Below are positions 1 to 12,100 of a DNA stretch of 64,000 nucleotides, piece after piece. The translations under genes and the position numbers were made by a program. Source of the DNA: Tenodera sinensis (Eukaryota; Arthropoda; Insecta; Mantodea; Mantidae). The notes below the pieces were generated by a model that made no database searches, had not been told where the DNA came from, and was given only the letters and a program-made list of their open reading frames with translations. Every line of letters begins with the position of its first letter. Position 1 is the first letter of the stretch. Where the stretch lies: positions 54,160,471 through 54,224,470 of the forward strand of contig CM060972.1 in assembly GCA_030765045.1 (NCBI GenBank), given 5' to 3'.

Positions 1-297
1 CCTGAAAGATGAAGTTTATGAGACAAATCCTCATATATTGCAAGAAATAAAACAAAATATTAGAAATGAAATCTGAAGCGCTACAAGTGGCCCAACTTAA
101 TCGTGTGAATCAGAATGTGTTCTCCCGAGATAATGCTTGTTTAGCCGAGGGTGAACCACATTTTCAGCATCTTCTATAAGGTATGAGTATTATACATGCT
201 TTACGTGCAGAGTTTATATAGGAGCAAAGCCAGCTGTGGCACACACAATCGCACACAGGCAAAATGCTGTGTACCATTAGGTTTTAAATGAAGAACC
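1..297 (+). mobile_element. 3' end of a Tc1/mariner-type element, cut by window start
   Basis: The first frame reads LKDEVYETNPHILQEIKQN, then a stop. It matches the C-terminus of the transposase in the element at 17742-19448. The segment ends with the same terminal inverted repeat, TTAGGTTTTAAATGAAGAAC then CCTG. The copy is degraded. Its tail shows the uninterrupted form of a site that carries a SINE in the other copy. Confidence 0.85.
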
Positions 298-914
298 CTG
301 TAAAAGCTTGAATTATTTATGCTTGAGCCTTGTATATCCAAATCGATCTCATTTTGGATTGAATTCGACATGGAAATGCAGATTGTACTGAAAATGGGAT
401 TGGACTCAAATTGATTTCAATACCCCTTGGAAACTGAATATTTCAGAAGAAATTATAGCACAAATTCTCTAATATTGCCTTTAATATCTGTCTTTTGGTT
501 ATGTTCTCTTTTACCCCTCCCCACCAGAAAAAAAATATATATATTTGGTGTCAAATCTTGGATATGGAATCACCATTTATAGGCCCACTTTGTCCAATCC
601 AACCTTGATATATCTGAATGAAATGTGCTGGACACCTATGATTTGAAATCACATTCATCATCTGCTAAACAGAATGCCTCTAACATTGTTGGGAGCTCAT
701 GTCTGAGGATTTGCATATGTTTTGTGGAACTCAGTAGCCTATCTATGAAAAATGGCTCTAAAGATGGATTACTATTTTAAACTAATAGGTTCATCCTCAA
801 AGAATGCTGATATATTATTTGACGATTCCAATGTTGTTTGTTTAGGGACCAATAGAGCATATTTCTAAAGTGAAGTGAACCAATGATTTGTGAATCTTAC
901 ATCAATAAAAAAGA
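298..914. other. Unassigned AT-rich sequence
   Basis: Non-coding in all frames. There is a short AT run near 530-545. No repeat or gene was recognised. Confidence 0.5.
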
Positions 915-1020
915 CACACGAAGACTGCCCCGGTGGTTGAGTGGTCAGTATTTAGGTTTTTCAATCTAGAGGTCCCATGTTGAATTATCAGGTGAGGCAG
1001 CTGAAGTTTTCCTTAATTAG
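915..1020 (+). repeat. Decayed tRNA-derived SINE head
   Basis: GGTGGTTGAGTGGTCAG resembles a tRNA A box. About 40 nt later GGTCCCATGTTGAATTATC resembles a worn B box. No tail or target duplication can be seen. Confidence 0.4.
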
Positions 1021-1054
1021 AATCATTCTCTATCCTCCATAAAGTCTAAAAGTA

Positions 1055-3850
1055 TGAAACTTGGAGCAAATATGAGTGTTATGCTAAGAATATTTTCCAG
1101 GCTGTGTGGCCATGTCCACTGGGATTTCTCCCCTCCTTCCCAGGCATTTCGTATATGGGCTAAGGCAGACATTTTCAGTGGGTCTCTGACTAGATCTCTG
1201 TGGTCTCTCGATGGCAACTGAAGCAACTGTAGCTGACGATGTGGCAGTATTTATAGGACAGTATTTATAGTACCCATGGTACTGCAAACCGATTGGTTCA
1301 GCAAGGAATCAATGGGCTGTCGTGGTGGGCGGTTGCAAGAGTTCATTGGTCCACGAGAAGTCTTGTTTTTGCCTTTTGTAGAGCGGGGTACCATGCCATG
1401 TGTGGTTTCATTGCTTCTTCCTTTCTATTAAAGTTCTTCTGATGTTTGAAAATTTCAATGGCCTGTCAGTACATTCTTGGATAGTACTGTCGAGTGGTGA
1501 ACAACACCTATGTTTTGGTGTTGAGTGATATGTTCCCCCCTGCCCAAAGCACATGTTTGGCAACTCCTGACTTTTCTGATTGGCCCAGTCGGCAGTGCGT
1601 CTTATGTTTGGCGATGCATGTATTGATACTGCATTATGTGGTACAAATGTAAACTTCCAAATGAACAAAGTATATACCAGCTGCTGAGAGTGGGTCTCAG
1701 GCATCCTTAGCTGACCGGAGAATGTTTTGTATTTGTTTGGTGGGCTTAGGAACTGTCTCATTGTTGTATTTCCCTAGGCATTTGCTTATGTGGTCTATGA
1801 TCTTGTGTACATACAACAAAACAGCAGTTTCCTTCCTTTTGGGTTATGGTATCATGATTATACTATGTCTTTTTGGATGTAGAGCCCTTTTACTCTGGTA
1901 CTGAAGCCATTATCTCTTAATTGTTGTTTTAACTCCTGGTAATGTTCTGGTTCACAAATGTTAATGGCATAATTCAGGAGTGTCTTCATGGATCATTTAT
2001 TTCAGGGGTGGTGATTGGAGTTACTGTGGAGATACCTGTTTGTATGAGTCGGTTTGCGGTGAAGTGTATATCCAAGACCATCATCACTTTTTTGGTAACT
2101 AACACTTCTAAAAATGCCAATTTATCTTTTTCTTCTTTCTCCATTGTGAACTGGATGAATGGATTAATACTAATGAAGTGCACTAGAAACTCTTCCCATC
2201 CTTGGTCCCATATGACAAAGGTATCAGCAATGTACTGGAACCAGTAAATAGGTTTGTGATGTGCCTTGTCCAATGCTATGGCTTCAAATTTCTCCATGTA
2301 GAAGTTGGCTATTACAGATCTGAGTGGGCTACTCATGGCAACTCTGTCATTTTGTTCATAGAAGCCTTGATTCCACTGAAAGTAAATGGTGGTCTATATG
2401 TGTCGAAAGAGAGCTGCCTGTTCTTTTGTGAGGATCTCTTCCAGTTAACCAATCACTTCATAAACTAAAACAATTATAAACGATACATCAAAGCTTACGA
2501 GATCCCCACATTGCACTTTTGCTTTTGTATAGTGTTTAGAGTTCTTGATATGTGAACTGTTGTTTCTGATATGTGGCTGGAGTAAATCTGTCAGAAACCA
2601 GACCAGAGTGGAAGTTTGTGAACCAATTGGGCTGACTATAGGGTGCAGAGGGACCCTAGATTTATGTATCTTGGGTAGTACATATAGCCTGGGTGATACT
2701 GCTTCAGTTATCTTTATCTTTTTCCGTACTTCTGCTGGTATGGAAGACTGCTTGATGAGCTTATGGGTCTGGCATAGAATTTGTGCTAGAGGATCGTGTC
2801 AATTTCCTGTATGTGGCTGGGTTTAGAATTCCCCTGATTTTCTGAATGTAATCACTAGGGTTCAGGACCACAGATGCATTTCCTTTGTCGGCTTATAGCA
2901 TGATGTCTGTTAGATTTCAGTTTCCTTAGAGTGATTCTTTCCTCTTCGTCCTGGTTACTTTTTGGTGCTGCAGCCCTCTGGAGAATCTTGCAGGTTTCTC
3001 AGTGTATCTCTTCAGCAGCCATTAAGGGTAGTTCCCTGATGGTGCTCTCCAATTAGCTATTATCTCTTCAACTGGGACATCAGACTGCGTAATAGCAAAA
3101 TTTCCTCCCTTGGATAGCACCAATGTTTCGGCCTTGTCTAGTGGGTATCCTAAGAGGTTAACCATAGTACAGCCGGTATGCACAGTCAACTTGTCTGGAG
3201 TACAAGTGTTGATCTTCTGTATGGACGTGCATGTTCTCATGGTCGTATTCTGTGAGAAGTGAAAGTATTTCTTCTTGTGTCTAGTCATAATATGATCAGA
3301 ATCGGATGACATTGTCATAGGTGATTCTATCAACTTGTTCCCAGTCACTCCAATGCAGAGTGTTTGTGTGTCTGCAACAACTATTGGTCATGAATGGCCA
3401 ACTGTCATTGTGTATGATGTATCCATTTTCTAAGAAGAGCCCGTTCTGTGTGACCGCATTTGGGGTGGCAAGAAGCAGTCTGAAACATCTACCTCTGTCT
3501 TAAAAGTCCTGGTGTTAAACCCATACCCCTACACCTGAGTAGGAAGGTGAGTCAACAAAGAAGATGTGTTTTCTTTTTAAGTAAGGCTTCTGGCTGTCGA
3601 ATCAGTCAGTGAGCATCTTCCCCATAGAGGCAAATTATTAAAGTGCGTAAGCTTTCACGGCTGGTGTTCGGTAAACTAAGAATATCTTCTGGGCTGTGAG
3701 GACATAGACCCACTGAAGATGTCTGACGAAGCGGCAGACAAAACGTCTGGGAAGGAGGGGAGAAATCCCAGTGGATCATAGCCTCACAGCCCAGGAGACA
3801 TTCTTAGTATATCAGACATCAGCCGTGAAAACCTATGCACTTTAATAAAT
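1055..3850 (-). mobile_element. Penelope-like retroelement, decayed
   Basis: Minus-strand fragments line up in the order expected of a Penelope-like element. 3350-3022 holds an N-terminal stretch. 2336-1986 holds reverse-transcriptase motifs (SSPLRSVIANFYMEKFE, QYIADTFVIW, IQFTMEKEEKDKLAFLEVL). 1500-1400 holds the C-terminal EIFKHQKNFNRKEEA. The catalytic YVDD box has become YIAD, so the enzyme is dead. Both ends carry a related non-coding block with GGGATTTCTCCCCTCCTTCC: 1060-1290 and 3660-3845. This fits the terminal repeats (pLTRs) of such elements. Many frameshifts are present. Penelope-like elements pair this RT with a GIY-YIG nuclease, not clearly readable here. Confidence 0.82.
3660..3845 (-). 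repeat. Penelope pLTR with long hairpin and ribozyme-like core
   Basis: ACTAAGAATATCTTCTGGGC at the left pairs with its near complement ending ATTCTTAGT at the right, giving an imperfect stem of about 40 bp. The loop holds CTGACGAAGCGGCAGAC then AAAACGTC. This recalls the hammerhead boxes CUGANGA and GAAAC/GUC known from Penelope-like elements, but the GAAA box reads CAAAA and stem II does not pair well. Confidence 0.5.
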
Positions 3851-4270
3851 ATGAGTGTGTTTCCTATTTAACATCAATAAAACTCTAACATACAGTCAAC
3901 AAGTTTGCTAACACCATCAGTTTTAAGGTACAACTCTTGATATGACTACATTAAAAGGTGCTATACAAATGAAACAAAAGAAAAATACATTACAAATCTT
4001 GTATATTATGCCTTAATCCCCATTCACAAAGTTCATGTTATTTTTAAAAATCTGCTCTATTAGCTCTTGATGCAAGGAGACATTGCCAAATATATAGAAC
4101 ACTTCCCTGACTCTTGTCAATTCCATTGAAATGTCAAATTTTAGCATGATTCTAAAAAGAGCAACCATATATCTCCTGGTGGAGAGAGATATAACATAAC
4201 TGCAAGAGCAGGCAGAACATTAATTTCACTATCTTCTCATCTTCAACTTTTACCTTCTCTATTATATAGA

Positions 4271-4505
4271 AAATTAAATTAAATTATTTTGTTGTTTAAC
4301 GACACTGTCAATTGCTAGGATCACATCAGCGTCGCCGGTGTGCTGGAATGTTGTCCCGCAAGAGTTCTTTTACATGCCAGTAAATCTACTGACATGGAGC
4401 TGTCGTTTTTAAGCACACTTAAAAACCATCGGCCTGGGCCGGGTTTGAACCCGCGACCTTGGGATCCGTAAGCCAGCGTCTAACCAACTGAGCCACCCAG
4501 ACCGA
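4271..4505 (-). repeat. SINE family A (tRNA-derived), copy 1
   Basis: On the minus strand the head reads GGTCTGGGTGGCTCAGTTGG with an A box, and 40 nt on GGGTTCAAACCC is a B box. GGTCTGG and CCAGGCC would form a 7-bp acceptor stem. The body continues through a conserved stretch with AAGCACACTTAAAAACCATC (plus strand). A 14-bp target duplication with one mismatch flanks it (4257-4270, 4506-4519). Other copies are at 12085 and 14956. Confidence 0.88.
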
Positions 4506-4539
4506 CTCTATTACATAGAGTAAGTACAGGAAGTACTGC

Positions 4540-4760
4540 ACTCCACCCTATGGATACTGAGATTTCATCAGAAATACAGATTTTGAGGACCCCTGATACA
4601 AAGCAATTTTAGAAAAATTCTGAGGACTTAGTATTTAAATTCAGCATCTTCCAAGAATGTGATACAGAGATTTTCAAGAAAATCTCCACACCTCGAACTA
4701 CATTTTACGAGGGAAAATTTTCAAAAAGAAAGAGACTGTGTGTGTATGTGTGTGTGTTAC
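4540..4760 (-). repeat. Unclassified dispersed repeat U, copy 1
   Basis: The reverse complement contains GAAAATC and TTGGAAGATGCTGAA and ends TGAAATCTCAGTATC. These blocks recur in the same order at 14600-14955 and 21690-22110. No coding potential and no match to a named family. The left part runs into a TG/TTA simple repeat. Confidence 0.5.
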
Positions 4761-4919
4761 TATTATTTATTATTATTTGTTCATCAGAAGACTTTTTCCT
4801 CATCATGTGGATGGTAGTCTTGTAAATTCTAAGAACAGTCACTAGAGAGCGGCTCCAAGTAAAAAACACTCTAACAAGCTCATCTGACACCAACCACCAA
4901 GTCAGCTGCTGATACTAAT

Positions 4920-5900
4920 ACAAATACCACAACCATACATTATTCAATGGCACCAATATGCATTTTTAGGTAACTATAGGTTCACTTCAAAGAGTGATGG
5001 CACAGATTTGATATAGTCGGCGCAGCTTATTGAGATACCCCAAAAAACAACCTTGACATTTTTCCCTCATTGTGGTGCAGCCTGGTTATACTTGGTGATA
5101 TCCCATCCGTTAGGTTGCATTAGTGCCGCCAATTGTTTGTAACATTTAACCATGGTAAAGCTATGGCCATAGTTGGTGTTATTGTGTGTCATGTTGCCAG
5201 TTTATGTACATGTTGCAGAGAGGCCAACCGATCGATCTTAAAACAAGATTCTGTTTAGGCACCGTATTTATTAATTAATTAATCAATCAGTGGACGTAAT
5301 GCTTGTTTTTGCATGATTTTGTTTTGAATTTTTTTAGAACAGTATATGCAATATAGTTAAGTGTTGTTATTTTTGTATTCACTACACAGTAGTGCATCTT
5401 GTATATATTACAATATTTAGCGCTCAGAAGTAATTTTATCCAAAAGTGTTATTGCAGAACAAGATTTGCCGAAGATGAGTAGGTTCATCATGTGTTGTGT
5501 GGTAACGATGTTCAAGCATTATTATCGTTTGAAAGTATGTTACTTTAACACTGTGATATTTGAGGTTAGAAGTGGCTTTATTATGTACATCGGCAGGACT
5601 GCTTTTTGTGATACTTCCGTCAGCTGTTTAATGTAATATTGGCCATTGTGAACTCCTGGGGACTGCCGATAAACTGCACCGACTATAGCAAAGGCACACT
5701 TAAAAATATACATGGCATGTAAGTGATATCACTGAAATTGGTGTATGGTCTCTCGTGATTCCTACATATCAACATTTTAAAGCAATTTTCTTGTTCAATC
5801 TGAGATTTATTTTAGCAAGATACTCGTAACAGCTTTGAAGTTTAGAGTGTGCTATCAGAATATGAATACAGCACTCATTACAGAAAACTTCTTTATCATA
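4920..5900. other. Unassigned sequence in MEAK7 3' intron or flank
   Basis: Non-coding; several open stretches are short and without family motifs. The last MEAK7 exon was looked for here on the minus strand and not found. Confidence 0.5.
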
Positions 5901-6066
5901 CCAACAAATAAGCTCATTAATTGGACATTTCTCTCTCACTACCTTTGTCTACTGAGTATGAAATATAAATAAAACTGAAAATGGTGTGCAAATACAAGGT
6001 AGGTAGAAACATTTCACATATTTTATACATTAGTGTGTTATATTGATTCACAAAGTAGATACCTAC

Positions 6067-6185
6067 CAAACCATTTGGCAACGTCTGCTGATTTATGTTC
6101 AGATACTGATAGTGCTCATTGTAACCAGTACTCTCAAAAACTTTCATACTTGGATTAAGGGTGAACAAAAAACTGTTGCTGGTGC
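6067..6185 (-). CDS. MEAK7: MEAK7 exon 4 (middle of TLDc domain)
   Basis: This 119-nt exon lies between TTTATTTTTAG and a GTAGGT donor. Its first two bases complete the glycine codon left by exon 3, giving FRG-TSNSFLF, the same junction as in vertebrate MEAK7. It continues TLNPSMKVF, TGYNEHYQYLN, QQTLPNGL and ends in phase 0. The next expected residues (a glycine-rich turn, then the tryptophan-rich end of the domain) are not on the minus strand between 1 and 6066. The gene therefore runs out of the window. Confidence 0.92.
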
Positions 6186-9100
6186 CTAAAAATAAATCAC
6201 ATTATTAGTAAAAGAAAAATGGTTTTCTGTAATTAATAATGCAAATTAAAAGGATCTAGAAATATAACATTTTGCACCAGAGCAACATCCACATGCAATT
6301 TATGCTAGTTAGATCAGATGCCATTAATTACCTTACTGGAGTCCTCAGCTAGCACACACCACAAAACAAAACCCATAAATTACATCATTTTAATGGAAGA
6401 TACTGATGATGCAACAGCTTTGAGAAAAAGCATCACATAAGCAAAAAACCTGAACACGCACTTTGGCTTTCTAGCAGTTAGATGTCTAGTGAAACCATTA
6501 ATAACAAAAACTTATGATTTTGCACCAAAATTATAAAATTTCATACTATTTCAAGCACTGAAACACTGCTTTATTTTTCTTCATTGAATTACCAATTTAT
6601 AGATAAAGCCATATTTGATTCTGGGAGGAAGTTTCAACTTTTTAGTTGCATTTGCTACCGCAAAGTGCCAAATAGATCACTCTGTCCTTCCATAAGCAAA
6701 GAGCAACTCAAACTGCTGCATGTACAGAGTAACAATTTAATAAATGTGAGTTTGGGTAGAAAGTGCGTTCAAAAAGAAACCAAACTTTTAGTTTATCAGC
6801 TTTAATGCTTATTGTACAACATTTTAAGCATTGTCCCCTACAAAATAGTCCCCTTTACTGGCAATACACCATTCCCATCGTTTCTTCCGTTTTTGGAACG
6901 CCTCCTGGAACACATTTTGTGGGATGGCACACAGGTCTCATAATCTCCTCAATGTGTTTTTCAGTTTGGGAAACATAGCTGGCATATTTGTGGTAATTTA
7001 AAATTTATTGAACTTCTCCTCGATTACACAGTGGATTCACAAAATTCTATTGTTTTCTGTGCCTGTGGGATAGTCAATTGAACAATACTACATAGTCAAA
7101 GAATGGCCCAAGAGATAAGAATTCGAACCAGAAATCTGAATATAAAACACAAGCTATTGGAGAATCTTTTAAATGTGTATCTTTACACATAAAACTTGGG
7201 GCTCATAAAAAACTTTGTGAACGGAATGGACAAAATAGGGGAAGGCTTCAAATACCTGACAGAACTGTTTGTGTGTGTAAGTCAGCCAAGATAAAAGAAG
7301 GAATTTTCATTGGTCCACAGATAAGAATATTGCTTGCGCACTCACAATTCAATGCTAAGCTGAATCCCACTTAACTTGCTGCAGGGTTATCATTCAAAGA
7401 AATTGGTGAATGGGTTTCTAGATAACAAAAAAGTACAAAAAAGCACTTATCAATGATCTTTTAAATTACTACAGAAACTTAGGATGTAGAATGTCATTAA
7501 AAATGCATTTTCTAAATTCACATTTAGACTTTTTTCCTGATAATTTGGACGTGATGAGCAAGGGGAATGTTTTGGCCAAGATGTACTTCAAATGGAACGT
7601 AGATATCAATGTAGATGGGATCTCTCCATAATGAGTGACTACTGCTGATCTTCAGAAGGAAAAGCCACCTTCGCTTAAAAGAAAATCCCCTAGAAAAAGC
7701 TTCTCAACTGCTTCAGGATCCGAGTCTAAAGGTAATGAAAGTACTAGTAAATTCGGCATGTAATATTTATTTTTTGTATGATACATGGATAAGAATTTCA
7801 AATTTCTGAATTTTGTTGGAATTCTGTCAGGTGCATGCATGATGTAACAACATTAGGAAATTCAACAAAACCTACCCATTAATGAGTCGCCATTTCAGAG
7901 TGTACGAGATACAGAGATCTGATGTTTTTACAGGATGTTTATGCATTCTTTCCGAGTGTGCTACTTTATTTTGAAGAAAAAAAAAATAATAAAATAAAAA
8001 GATAAAATATGATTTTGTTAATGAACCTCTAAAATTAAAAAAAAAAAAACTTCTTTTTTAAATTATGCATAATAGAAAACTTGATTAAAAAAATTCACAT
8101 AATCACTGTATTATCTGAATTGTATGATATAAATTTTATGCACATAGGCCTAGTATCATCTGCACTAATATAGCATTAGTGAGGAACAGATTAACATCCC
8201 TTACTAAGAAAGGGTATCATAACAAAAGAACTGAGGGTGATGGATAAAAACAGATGACAAATTCAAAATCAGCATAGCCCACTAACTATAAATCAGGAAC
8301 TTTAAAGCCAGTTCCTCATAACTTTTAAAACTTAGCATATAATGATGTGTTTTAGTGCTCTTTTCAATTGTTGTGCAAACTTGGACTTAAATTCAGGCAA
8401 ATTTGGAAAAAACAAAAATGATGTAATCTGCATACATATTTACAAAGTTATGTCTTACATTCCCACAAATCATGCAACAAACCGAATAAAGTCTTATATT
8501 ACCAATAAAAGCCCAAAACTCTTTACATTACAACTTTACGTACCTCGAAAATTGGGTCCAAGATTCCAACTATCTGTGGCAAAACCTCCAAAGATATGGC
8601 CACTTTTGTCCTTGATGACAATAAGTGAGGGACCTTTATCTGTTATATGGCCCAGCAATTTAGAGAAACTTTCACCATGAACAGCTGTTGAAAACAGGAA
8701 TCTCCACTCACATCTCAATTCTGCTGGTAAAGCATGGTTCAGATAAAAAATATGAGCCACATCTAGCAGGGAATGAAAATCAGGCACATCTACACCTTTG
8801 CAAAGTGGGAAGCCACTTTCTGTGGTTACTTCTCCTTCTGTGTTGATGACATTCTGTGGTACATCGAATGCATAATGGAATACATCTTTCTGTATTTTGT
8901 CCAGCTGAGGATTTGATATAAACCATGATGCAAACTGTTCACTTAAATTTGCATTTGACAAACCATCACAGAGTGATTCTACAAACACAGCATTCACATC
9001 AGTTGACTGTGAACATCCCACGGTCATCCAACTTTTGAACCCTTCATGCTGCATTATGTCTTGCATTTTCATATAAGTTGCTAGTAGGCTTTTTAAATAC

Positions 9101-12100
9101 TGAAAAACAAATTTTAATTTGAAAATTTCTGTGCTAAGACAACATTACTGATACACATCAGATACATTTTCTAGCAATAGACTGTGATACACACCATTAA
9201 GCTTTTGCAAGGCTCTGAAAAAATAAAAAAACCCTTTAGTTCTAATCCCACTAACAGTTTCACTATTGGCAGGAACTGCTACCCAATGGATAGTAATCAA
9301 CAATTAACTCAGTCTAGTTCCTGAAAGGGTGGTATTTGACTAAAGACATTTAAGTACATCGATTTCGAAGTAGCTTCAAACAACCTAATTAGTTGCAAAT
9401 CCATATATCTTCTCAGTCTACCAACTAGGTAAATATTGTCCCAAGTTCCAAGCATTATGCCATCTTTAAGTGCAACTAAACTCGTTCTTTCAAATGGCTG
9501 CAAAGATATCTATGGTGTTTAGCAGAAAATAATACAGTCCCAACTTTCTCTAGAGCTAGACGTTTTACCTTCTTGCTTAGAGAGGGCTCACCGAGCATGA
9601 TCGATCTGCGGTAACATGGGAGGCTCGCATTTGGGAGATTGTGGGTTCGATTCCTTTGGCTGACTTTTCTTACCCATGGGTTTTTTTGATGGTTCCTCAG
9701 GTTGCTAGATGAATGCTGGGAAGGACAATTACATCCCCTGAATTTCCTGTTCCTCCATTACATCTCACTTCTCATTTCACACCTTTCATCTGCTTGGTTG
9801 TTTCAGGATTTTAAGTGTTGGAGGGAGTTTTGGCATGCACAAAGGCAGTCTCACATCAGAGACAAATTACCCCAATGGTGACTTACTATTGTAAGTACTT
9901 TATGTCCCAGGATTAAATAACCTTCAGATGGTAATTATTATTTATTTATGCCAACAAACCTACTGTTGGTGTTTTTAAACACACAAGCCATGTGTGGGCA
10001 AAGTTTAAGAGGTAGAACTGGTGGTTTACCAGGAGAAATACAAACTGGTTTGAGAATTTAATGCCATTCTGGCAGTTTGTCACAATAGTTCAATGGTTAG
10101 AGCAGCCGCCCGGTAAGCGGAAGGTCTGTGGTTCAAATCCCAGTTGTGGCATTGAATTTTTAAGTTTCAGTTCTACCTCTTAAACTTTGCCCACGCATGG
10201 CTTGTGTGTTTAAAAACACCAACAGTAGGTTTGTTGGCATAAATAAATAATAATTATGTACAAGTTCTTTGCTCCCTAATCTAAAAATGTATACAATCTT
10301 CACTGTTTTTCCTTTCTTATGTAGGACTTACAAGCCAGTGCCTAGGTTCAGACGCCTGTCAGGGAGCACAGGAACCTATGGACTAGAAGACCTGGAAGTG
10401 GGTGGCCAGCCAAGCACTAAGTATGATGGCGAGGAAGAAGATCATATGAAATGCAGGCAAAATTGATGATTGGAAAGGTGATAATGGAGCAATTGGTGGA
10501 ATGAGTGATGGGGGAAACCTGAGAACCTGGAGAAAACCCGCCCTGGCACCACTTCGTTCACCATGAATACCACATGCAGGGATTGAACCTGGGCCACCTA
10601 GGTGATAGGCAAACACTCTAACCACTTGTCCATGGCACTGCCTAATCTTCAATGTTAACATATATTTATCTGAATAAGTTTCCAAGTTGTAATAATAAAT
10701 TTTGATCCAGCTGAAACACAAACTGTAATGAAATAACCTGCATAAAAAATAGCATAATAGAATTTACTGTTGCTTCTCTCTCACTGTTAAGTACTTAAAA
10801 CTCTTTTTCTACTATCTTTCATAAACGGGTGAAAAACTAACTATAAATCAGTACTAAATTTGTTTTGGCAACATGTAACAAATCATAATGCACAATGACA
10901 TTAACTTGCTTTAGCAACACCATCTATTTTGAAACCAGAGTGCTTATTAAGCTGCCTTTGTATAAAAGTTCCTGCTGCCACACAAGTAATATCAATCACT
11001 ATCAGTTCTCAATGTCACATTAACAATTCAATTACTTTTGGGATCAAATGTGATGAAGTATCGCACCACTAGTGTAGCCACAGTTTCATGCAACAAAGTT
11101 CTGCAGAGAAAAAAATCTTTGCACAAAACTAACCTGCTTGACATCCATCACAGATATGGGAGGAACTTCTACGCCAGATGCTATTAAATCCTTTGTAGCC
11201 TCAGCTCTTTCATACTGATCACCTTTTGCGATAGTGCAAAAGAGTTTTTCAAACAGCTCTGCATGTACTGTTTTTCTTTTGCCATTTGCAAAGTAGTAAC
11301 TAATTAATGTAAGTAAAAGGTGACCATCTATCCTATTCTTGAAAAATTCCTGAAAAATAAAAACAGTTATTTAAATTAATTTTATCACATTCTTTGATCA
11401 AGAGTATTTGATATGGATTTATCATGGACGTTTACAAAAATGCAGTACTTGTATAAATTTGCAGCAATATATTTCTGTGAAAAACTCCTATAGCAGCTCA
11501 TTAAAAATACTGCAATGCTGAAATGAGCTTGGCAAGAAATTCTAAAACCTTCAGAAAACATACATACTGTGTTCTGAGTAACTATATTATGATAGTTTCT
11601 AGTTCCGAAGAGTGGATATCTGAATTTGCTTTATGCCTTTGCTGACTTAATGAACCACAGCGCTCGAGATGCACCCTGCTGGACTTGACACATTGGAATG
11701 CTCTTGCTGATATGTTTGTTTAGCAATTTTACACTACGAACAGAATAGAAATTAGTTGTAGCCTGACATAATAAAATCAGTTACAAAGTTTTCTTGCAAG
11801 TGTATAAACTTAACAAACAGCAAGCACAATGTTAGAAAGTTTAGAGCAACAGATGTTTGGATAGAGCGTCTATATTTCAAGCATTCCATAAAGGTCTAAC
11901 AGATATGAAAATGTTATAAACTTTACACGAAAGCACTGATAGTAAACTCACACATGGAGAAAGAGATTAATATTAAATAATAGATGCTGGATAAATTGGA
12001 AAGAAGCAAATTTGAGGACATTAGTAATAACTGTGCTAAATGTCACAAGTAAAATGGAGCAGTGATGCAAAATTTCAAAGAATTGATGAAAATATTTTAT

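Noticed and set aside
7652..7745. LDSDPEAVEKLF as the MEAK7 C-terminal exon (vertebrate has LDADPEAQALLE)
   Set aside because: It lies upstream of exon 4 in gene order and would break the phase-1 junction between exons 3 and 4. Likely coincidence.
10079..10150. A functional tRNA-Thr gene
   Set aside because: The core sits inside a repeated element, U33 is replaced by C and the T stem has a mismatch; other copies differ in the anticodon stem.
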